Part shown: piece after piece, positions 53,529 to 60,798 of the stretch
How the letters are laid out: every line of letters starts with the position of its first letter
Position numbering within the stretch: the stretch's first letter is position 1
Assembly (NCBI GenBank): GCA_037447655.1
Contig: JBBHKE010002215.1
Location: 1 to 60,798, forward strand
Source: Zygnema cylindricum
Taxonomy: Eukaryota; Streptophyta; Zygnematophyceae; Zygnematales; Zygnemataceae
Length of the DNA stretch: 60,798 nt
Reading direction: 5' to 3'
The notes under the pieces: model-generated
The model's database searches: none
Told to the model about the DNA's origin: nothing
What the model saw: only the letters and a program-made list of their open reading frames with translations
Program-made: the position numbers and the translations under genes

Positions 53529-56500
53529 GTGGGTGATGTGTCTTTGCTAGTGGATGTGGAGGGCAAAGCAACTGAAAGGACTCTTCACAATGTCTTATTT
53601 GTGTTTGACTTTAAGAAAAATCTGTTTTCTACGTCCTTTGTAGAGAGTAAAGGCTTTGAGGTTAATTTGAAAAATTGTAGGCAGGTTGATAGCAAAAATG
53701 GCAAAGTCGCAGTTACATGTACTAGAGATCATACCAAGATGTACCGAATGGATATGGCTAATACCAAGGAGAATGATGTTCTGTACTCCCATGTTTTGCA
53801 TTCAGATGAGTTGTGGCATAAAAGATTAGGCCATGTAAACTATGATAGTTTGAGAAAAATGGTCATTGCTCGAAAAATAGAGGGTGTCTAAATCAAATAT
53901 CAGCCGGTCAAAACATGTGATGGCTGCGCTTTGGGCAAAATCCACAGACTACCATTTCCTAAAGAGACTGAGTTTCGGTCGACGAAACTTTTACAACAAA
54001 TCCATTCGGATGTTTTTGGTCCTGCGAAGGTTCCATCTGCCGAGGGAATGAAATATATGGTCACTTTCACAGATGATTTCTCCAAGTTTAAAAAAGTTTA
54101 CTACATGAAAGAGAAGAGTGAAGTATTTGGTCACTTCAAGCACTATAAAGCATATGTTGAAAAACTTCATGATTTACCTATTTTGCAGCTCAGATCGGAC
54201 AATGGTGGTGAATATACATCGAAAGAATTTGAAACCTTTTTACTCGACGAAGGTATAAGTCATCTACTGACTGTTCCATATTCACCGGAACAAAATGGGG
54301 TGTCGGAAAGACTAAATAGAACTCTTACTGAGAGCTCTAGGTCGATGCTCGCAGATAAAAATGTGGATCCGAAATTCTAGGTTGAGGCTCTAAATTGTGC
54401 AGTTTATATTAAGAATTGGATAGGATCAAGATCGGTAGAATCTACTCATTACGAGATCTGGACAGGTAGCAAACCTGATGTTAGCCATTTCAAAGTCTTT
54501 GGTAGTAAATGTTTTATCTTAGATACATCTACGGACTGATGGAAAATGGAGCCAAGGATTACAGGGTATTTTGTTAGGATATAATGATCACTCAAAAGGT
54601 TACAAAGTCTATGTGTTTGAGAGGCAAAATATTGTTGTAGCAAGGAATATCATTGTCAAAGATGAACTAGACTCGATAGATTTATTTCAAATGACAGAGC
54701 AGCAAAAATAGCAAAAAGTACAAGAGTATGTTATTTTAGATTGCATGCAAGAAATTGTTCCGCAGGTGCAACAGTCTCCGGTGGTGACTCCGGAGTCAGA
54801 CTCTCTCCAACTTCCTCAACAAGTTCAGTTTCAACCGGACCAACAACAACCAATACACGCGGAACGCAACCAGCACAATCAGCTACTCAGTGATCGCAAC
54901 CAGTGCAACCAGCGCAATCAACGCAATGCACGGCATCCAACGATCTCAGCCTCAGAATTTCCGGGGGGAAGAAGATCGAACTGCCGCCTTTTAGCAAGCT
55001 CTCACTTTGCCTACTCAGCAGCCTCTGGGGAGCCCTTGACCATCCAAGAGGCCTTCTCTTCACCAGAGCGAAATCACTGGATCGAGGCAGCAAACGACGA
55101 AATGAAGTCGATCATGGATGCCCAAACATGGGAGCTTGTGGAACTTCCTCCAGACCGAAAGGCGATCGGCAGCAAATGGGTATTCAAGATGAAGTTAAAT
55201 CCCGATAACAGCATTGAACGATATAAGGCCAGACTTGTGGCAAAGGGTTATAATCAAAAGGAAGAAATCGATTTTGAAGAAACATTCTCTTCGTTGTAAG
55301 ATTTTCGACAGTTAGGATTTTGTTGTCCCTAGCTGCTATAAAGGATATGGAAATACATAAGATGGATGTAAAGACAACATTTTTGCATGGAGAACTAAAG
55401 GAGACCATTTACATGCAGCAGCCTGAAAAGTATGCAGAACCAGGAAAATAGCACTTAGTATGCAAGTTGCTAAAATCTTTCTACGGCCTAAAACAGGCCC
55501 GCAAACAGTGGAATTTGAAGCTTGATGAATTCTTAACTAGCCAAGGATTTCAAAGGATAAGTTCTGATCACTCTGTCTACCTTCTAAAGGGTGAAATGGG
55601 ATAGTGTATATAGCAGTATATGTAGATGATTTACTATTAATCAGCAAATCAATGGCTGAAATCAACAAAATCAAAATTGCTTTAAACTCACGATTCGAGA
55701 TGAAAGATCTCGCTGAGGCAAAATACATTTTGGGTATTCAAGAGGAAAGGGACAAAAATAAGAAAGTAATAAAATTGACTCAAAAAGAGGCTATTGGAAA
55801 CATGTTAGTTGAGTATGGAATGCGGGGGGCAAAAGGATATCTAACTCCAATGAAATATCGGCAGAAGTTAGAGGGAGAAAAGACAGAACCAGGTGTCATT
55901 GTTAGCGAGTATTCAGAGTCAAGGGAGAATGATTCTATGACACAAATACCTTATAGATAGATAGTGGGAAGCTTAATATATTTCATGAACTGTACCTGTC
56001 TTGACATTGCTGCAGCAGTCGGGGTACTGAGCAGGAGTCTAGTGAATCCAAGAAAATCTGATTTTGATGCAGCAAAGAGAGTCTTAAGATATTTGGCAGG
56101 GACAAAAGACCTCAAACTCACACTAGGCGGAGGAGAAGTGAAGCTGCAAACGTGGAGTGATGCAAGCTATGGCGACATGCCAAGCCGAAAATCCACCACA
56201 GGATTCGTTTTGCAGATTAGGAACGGAACATGCTGCTGGAGCAGCAAACTTCAAAAGGTTACAGCGCAGTCGACAATGGAATCAGAATATATGGCAGCAA
56301 GCTCGGCCCTCAAAGAACTCTTATGGGTAAAATCCATGTTGCAAGAACTAGGATACATACAGGTTGGGCCACAGGTGATATGGTGTGATAACCAGGCTGC
56401 CATTGCCATTTCCTCTAACCCAAGTCACCACTTCAAGAGTAAGCACATGGATGTACAATTACACTTTGTAAGAGAAAAAGTGTTCTCTAGGGTATCAAAT

Positions 56501-56600
56501 TATGCTATCTGCCAAATGCAAGGATGGTTGCTGATATGCTTACTAAAGCCCTTCCTGCTCCCAAGCTGAACTATTGTAGGAATGCAGTAGGATTGGGTGA
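53529..56600 (+). pseudogene. E6 Pol: protease tail, integrase, RT, RNase H, with many stops
   Basis: Pieces run in order. The pre-integrase piece is at 53529-53891 (ELWHKRLGHVNYD). The integrase is at 53931-54380 (IHSDVFGPAKV, RSDNGGEYTS, NGVSERLNRT), ended by TAG in place of Trp. The linker and RT N-terminus are at 54745-55299 (KAIGSKWVFKMKLNPD), the RT middle has stops at 55300-55600, RT with YVDDLLLIS is at 55604-55960, and RNase H is at 55964-56569 (TWSDASYGDMPSRK, MESEYMAASS, CDNQAAIAIS). All catalytic motifs are readable, but at least six stops or shifts break the chain. Confidence 0.9.
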
Positions 56601-56693
56601 ATAGGTGATTAGCTCCATTGCGATCCTGCCATGCTGCGATAGCCAAAAATTAGGATGTAGTGGACCCAGGCGATTAGTTGGTTTGCTGCACTA

Positions 56694-56790
56694 CTATGTT
56701 GCCATGTTGCGCTGCTATAGCTGCGATGCTATGTTACCATGTTGCGTTGCTATGGCTCCGCTGCTATGCTGCCATGATGCACTAAGTACG
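56694..56790. repeat. 35-bp minisatellite between E6 pol and purine tract
   Basis: Three imperfect units start at 56694, 56729 and 56764, with a CTATGTTGCCATGTTGCG core. They lie in about 240 bp of extra sequence after the pol end. Confidence 0.75.
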
Positions 56791-56837
56791 ACATCGCAAC
56801 TGCGCTTATATATACTGAGTCTAAAGCTTTAGGGGAG

Positions 56838-57722
56838 TATTGGTTTTTGAAAGCTTAAGTCTCAGCAAATTTATGTGACGGCGGGAAAATAGATCTATAG
56901 GGACACGCGTCGTCAAGTGAAGCACATTGAAAGTTTTAATGGTACCGACACCGGTATTCTAACAGCGCAGCTGCGACGCAAATGGAACAAGCGCAGCTTT
57001 GGTTATTTTTGATATGGTCCGTACGGACCAAGGCAGTTGCTACGCAACAAGACAAACGCAGCTGCGGCTATTTTTGGTATGGGACAATGCAGCTGCGGCG
57101 AAGCTGCGGATATTCGAATATGATTTGGAACTGGACTGCGCTGCTACGGTTGAACAGAATCGAACGGACGAGATTCACAGATGACTTACTGACAGATGTT
57201 TTTACAACAACTGAGTGCACATATCCGGACAAACGTAACTAGCCGGCGACGAGTATTTGTACAATCACTTAGTACAGATTCTCAGTAATGTGATTGTACA
57301 GTGGTAAATTAGTTTTAGCGTGATTAGAAGTAATTAGATCTCAGTGGTAGTTTTGTGTTTTGGACATATCTCTTAGGAACACCTGTATAGGCGGTGCAGC
57401 ATTATGCAATAGGACAACTAAAAGTAATGTTTTTTGCATCCAGACTTCCAAGTAGTAAAACTGCAGACAGTTTTTGGGAAACTTCTGAGTATTATATCTT
57501 GAGTGTTGTCGCGTCAATTGAGCTAAAATTTTTGGAGTTTTCAGCGTTTGTGCTACTCTATATTCTGATAGAGTTTTGTGAGGTTTGGATGCTTCTATAA
57601 GATTTGATGAGCACTTGAAGACAGCTGTTTGATAGAATTCTTGATATTTTCTGAGAGTATATCATGTCTACTTTTACTACTACAGCTGCTCCTCCACCTG
57701 CACCGGTGGTCGTAGAACAACA
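56838..57722 (+). repeat. 3' LTR of E6
   Basis: 885 bp, colinear with 51483-52406 with a few small deletions. It keeps the palindrome at 57016-57029 and ends GAACAACA. Confidence 0.92.
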
Positions 57723-58726
57723 AGAAGCGTGATGTGAGGAATGGTGGTGAAGAGCGGAAGCGTGATGAGAGGAAGAACGACGAAAGTAAGCCTTATCGGA
57801 ACTTCGGTGGAAAGGGAGGGAGAGGAAAAGTAAGGGGAGTTTTGAAAAAAGGGGTTTGCTTTGCTTGTAGGAAACCGGGTCACTATATGGAGGAGTGTCC
57901 TTGTTTGGAAGAACTTAGATTTTGGTATGTGAACGAGGAGGAAGAAGGGGAAGAGGAGAAAGAGGATGAAGAAACTTTGGAGCATCTTCACATCGGTAGA
58001 ATGGAAAAGAGAGAAAAATACACAGAAATTCCATGAAGGCAACAGTGTGGTTTTGGAGGTATAAGGGAAGTAAAGAGAGAGGAGGTACTTGAGGATGTCG
58101 AGGAGTGTAGAGTGGATGACTTAGAAATGAGAAATTCTGATCTAGGATCCATAAGTGAAAATGGGAAAGATAAAATTAATGAGGATAATTTTATAGATAT
58201 TTTGAAAACAGAAAACAGGTCGGAAAGGGAGACTTCAACGGATTTTGAGGATAGGGGAGAAGAGAAATATTTAATAAAAGGTTTAGGGGAAGAGAAATAT
58301 TTATTGGGAATAAATGTAGAAAGTGAGAGTGGAAAGATCTCCATAGGAGATAGTGAGGAAAATTTATTTTTTGGGGGTAATGGGTTTGACATCACTAAAG
58401 GAAGTGATGGTATTTATGAAGGTGTGCCTGTAAAAGGGTTAGCATCTGGGTTTATGTTGCAGATTGGAAATGGGGCTGGCTATTTTGATCGCAAGAGGGA
58501 AATCGGTTTGTGTGTGGATGGAAAAGTGATGAGGTGGATAAAATCTTTGCTCGGATTTATTAAAAATGGGAGGTTAAATAAAATGTGTGATGTAATTATT
58601 ATTTCAGTTAATCTAATGCACTATAATAAATACGAGAGTATTTTCTTAAGTTTTATGAAAGGAAAAGGAAAAAGGAAAAAGAAAAAAAAAGGAGGGGGTG
58701 TTAGTTTATTTGTTTTTGGGAGTTGA
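57723..58726 (+). pseudogene. Family D gag C-terminus and shrunken pol remnant
   Basis: It starts KRDVRNGGEERKRDERK, continuing the gag of 51312-51482, then CFACRKPGHYMEEC (intact CCHC knuckle). A highly acidic segment (EEEEGEEEKEDEE) follows, then EIP-stop-RQQCGFGG, aligning with family A EIPRRQKCAYGG (TGA where CGA is expected). After a large deletion the open piece 58112-58726 carries GEEKYLLGINVESESGK (RT) and GSDGIYEG with SGFMLQIGNGAG (RNase H), then MRWIKSLLG. The plus strand is very purine-rich. The stops are few for so degenerate a sequence. Confidence 0.75.
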
Positions 58727-58754
58727 AAGGAAATAGACTAGAAAATAACATGAG

Positions 58755-59735
58755 TGTTGATATTTGAGTATTTTCTAGCTCTGTATTAGGATAGAAAAAA
58801 GCAGAGGCAGTTTGCCTCTAACTCCCATCTCCAAGCCCCCACACTTGTCGTAGTCACTGAAGGCTGGATAAGGAGCTAGAGCCATGGCTGCCTAAGCTCA
58901 CTAGAGAAGATAGGGGGTGAATTAGGTAGATTTACCAAAAGGTATTTGACGTACCCAGGAATTGATCCTGGTACCTTCCGTCCGTCAAGTCAACCGCAGG
59001 CGGTAGCTTTGTCCGTTTAGTCCAAGACTAGTGCTAAGGTGTATTGGGTTTGATACGTATTTAAAGATGTACACGTAGGTTTTTCCATTTAACTTGATTA
59101 CGGTTTATAGGGCATATAAACAGTTGTACTATTAGTACCGGAAGGAACAAATAGTACAGACATTTGTTTCAATGGTCCGTATTAAATACCGATGTAAATC
59201 AGACAGCCATGGTTAGCGCCGGCTTCGCGGAAAGGACAATTTGGCGGTTTGCGGACTCCGCCACTCCGGATGACACGTGGCAACATCATACGGGTTTACG
59301 GAATCTCCGGAATGGAAGACAACAAATTTGAATGTGACAGATGTCTCATTATGACGACGTCGTACACTGTCCGTACAAAGAGTACTCCGGCATCTGTACC
59401 TTATTGTACGGTACAATCCTGTGACTGGTTAGTACCTTAGTAGTAGGGGTTTAGAGAGGGGTTTAGGACTTAAAATATTTTGGGTAGGTAGCCGCCTCTC
59501 CCAGAGAGCATCTTGTATAAAAGACAAACTTTGGCCAGCCATAACTATCAACTCAGCTGACCCATTTCAGTGATTCTTGTTGCTGCAGACTCTGGGGAGT
59601 CCACCCTACACAACGCTGTTGTTGGTCAGAGTTTTTGCCAGCCTGGGTGGCTGCATTTCTAAGGGAAAGTCAAAGTGGGTGAATGTATCCAAATCACATA
59701 TTCTAACTTTGCATTCTATGGTGGAACTGAGCACA
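58755..59735 (+). repeat. Family D 3' LTR (right end approximate)
   Basis: It starts TGTTGATATTTGAGTATTTTC after a purine-poor junction (AAATAACATGAG). It carries a box-B-like hairpin at 58946-58988 with TTGACG/CGTCAA stem, GACACGTGGC near 59271-59280, and a GTAC hairpin (CCGTACAAAGAGTAC, about 59370). The end is placed by an ATGGTGGAACTGAGC phrase that matches the gag start phrase of other families. Confidence 0.7.
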
Positions 59736-59879
59736 CAGAAAGTCTTGTTTCCCAGGGGTGAAGCTTTAATGGGGTTGTGATTGGGAAAGGGTCAATCATT
59801 TGGATGTATATAAACTTAGAGTCGGCACTATCTAGATTAGCTTATTTTTATCTGCGAATTCTGTGTGGCAATGGAGCCC
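59736..59879. other. Short unassigned spacer
   Basis: About 145 bases between the family D LTR end and the recognisable part of the E7 LTR. It contains TATATAAACT near 59808 but nothing I can assign. Confidence 0.3.
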
Positions 59880-60690
59880 ATAAAGTTTCAACAAGAGCTC
59901 TCTGAGAGAGAGGCGGCTACCTCTAATTTTCTTAGTCCTAAACCCCTCTCTAAACCCTCTCCTACTGATGTACAGAGCCAATCAATTGAGTGGTTATTAC
60001 AGAAAGGTACTTGGTCCGGAGTACTTTTTGTACGGCCATTGTACGACATGGCCAGAAAGACGACGCCTGCCATATTCGGATTCGCCATAGTATGTCTCGG
60101 AGATGCCGTCATCCAATGTCATGCTGCCACGTGTCACCCGTTGTGGTTATGATTGCAAACCGCCAAATCGACCATTCCGCGATGCTGGCTTCTTTCTCTG
60201 TCGTTAGATTGATGTCGGCCTTAATTTACAGCCGTTAAAATACAAGTAGTACATTTCCGGTGTAATTCTATTTAACTGTGTCTGTGTGATTGTGGTCTGT
60301 TTGTCAGTAAATCGAACTTCTCTATTTCGTCATCTTTAAGTAGCTATCCTACCCTATATACTTCACAATTGGTCTTAGACTACAAGGTAAGACTAACAGC
60401 TACTTTGACGGATGGTACGTACCAGGATCAAATCCTAGGTCCGTCAATCCTTTTAGTAAGTTTACCAAGGATCTGCCTTCTGACTCTAGAAGGAGCATAG
60501 GCAGCCATGACTCTAGCTTCCTCTCCAGCCTTCAGTGACTACGACAAGTATGGGGGATAGAGAGAGAAGCTAGAAGCAGGCTGCCTAAGTATGGGGGATA
60601 GAGAGAGAAGCTAGAAGCAGGCTGCCTCTGCTTTTTCTTGTTCCTACTTAAATCATTTAAATAACCTAGAAAATACCTTTAATTTCAACA
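59880..60690 (-). repeat. 3' LTR of copia E7 (left end truncated or diverged)
   Basis: The right end reads TTTCAACA, followed by the CTCCCCTTATTTTC purine-tract complement. It carries CCAATCAATTG, a GTAC hairpin near 60008-60040, CCACGTGTC (60128), a box-B-like hairpin with a perfect 8-bp stem TTGACGGA/TCCGTCAA (60405-60447), and a 41-bp perfect tandem duplication. The expected U5 part to the left is not recognisable. Confidence 0.8.
60546..60627. repeat. 41-bp perfect tandem duplication in the E7 LTR
   Basis: Units 60546-60586 and 60587-60627 are identical (AAGTATGGGGGATAGAGAG...). Other LTRs have one copy of the corresponding sequence. Confidence 0.9.
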
Positions 60691-60798
60691 CTCCCCTTAT
60701 TTTCTAGTCACTTTTAATTTTAAGTCCACATCTCTCTTTGCAAAAAAATAATTTAGGAGAAGGTACAGGCTTGGTCATCATGTCTGCCACCATCTCAC
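60691..60798 (-). CDS. pol: Copia E7 Pol C-terminus (window edge)
   Basis: Minus-strand translation gives EMVADMMTKPVPSPKLFFCK, then RCGLKIKSD and a TAG at the position where family A Pol ends. It is the last 30 or so residues of RNase H/Pol. The rest of the element lies to the right of the window. Confidence 0.85.

Larger units (their letters stand above)
51483..57722 (+). mobile_element. Ty1/copia element E6 (C-related), decayed, nested in family D gag
   Basis: LTRs lie at 51483-52406 and 56838-57722. They start TATTGG (TG not conserved) and end GAACAACA. Target duplications are GGAAG (51478-51482) and AGAAG (57723-57727), one mismatch. The primer site GGTTATGGG (52407-52415) and a purine tract (AGGGGAG) are present. 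The gag-pol content is C-like with many stops. Confidence 0.92.
51312..59735 (+). mobile_element. Family D copia-derived deletion element, interrupted by E6
   Basis: It is made of a gag fragment (51312-51482), then after E6 the gag C-terminus with zinc knuckle, short remnants of RT and RNase H (57723-58726), and a 3' LTR (58755 to about 59735). The gag sequence joins across E6 exactly at a GGAAG target (GDWR-K / KRDVRN). Protease, integrase and most of RT are missing. The 5' end is truncated. Confidence 0.75.

Overview
This is a eukaryotic, intergenic-type window made almost entirely of retrotransposons and small DNA transposons, many inserted into one another. I found no credible single-copy host gene, rRNA or tRNA gene. 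The host is probably a green plant in the broad sense (streptophyte alga or early land plant). Two clues support this. The copia primer-binding sites match the anticodon arm of initiator tRNA-Met in its plant-like form over 15 bases, and the LTRs carry G-box/ABRE-like sites. I cannot name the species.

Layout. Positions 1-6258 (minus) hold a decayed Ty3/gypsy-like element, read from right to left: N-terminal region, aspartic protease, a cytosine-C5 DNA methyltransferase domain, reverse transcriptase, RNase H, integrase. Positions 7319-13752 (plus) hold a young Ty1/copia element, called A1 here, with 1042-bp LTRs and a CGGAT target duplication. Positions 13758-15803 are unassigned. Positions 15804-32477 are a nested stack: a TIR element of PIF/Harbinger type (TTA duplications) contains a second copy and, next to it, a third. 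The second copy contains copia A3 (minus), and the 3' LTR of A3 contains copia A2 (minus). The third copy contains a fourth TIR copy. Positions 33489 to about 40800 are a solo C-family LTR split by copia A4 (minus). Positions 42100-50915 are the 5' part of a family-B copia (minus), whose LTR is split by a complete but decayed family-C copia (44116-50335, TSD TCCAC). Positions 51312-59735 are a deletion-derived family-D copia (plus), interrupted by C-like element E6 (51483-57722). The window ends in the 3' part of another minus-strand copia, E7.

The copia families share one design. A single gag-pol frame starts inside the 5' LTR and reads straight through a half-tRNA-type primer-binding site, so that site also encodes Gag residues. 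Family A carries intact or nearly intact protease, integrase, RT and RNase H. The LTRs of families A, B and D share further conserved structures: a box-B-like hairpin whose outer stem covaries between families, a GTAC-rich hairpin, paired CGCGCAT motifs, a G-box and a CCAAT box.

The most remarkable item is the methyltransferase domain built into the gypsy polyprotein, an architecture reported from charophyte and dinoflagellate retrotransposons. This copy is dead: it has stops and frameshifts, the catalytic Glu of integrase is Lys, and the first RNase H Asp appears to be Asn.
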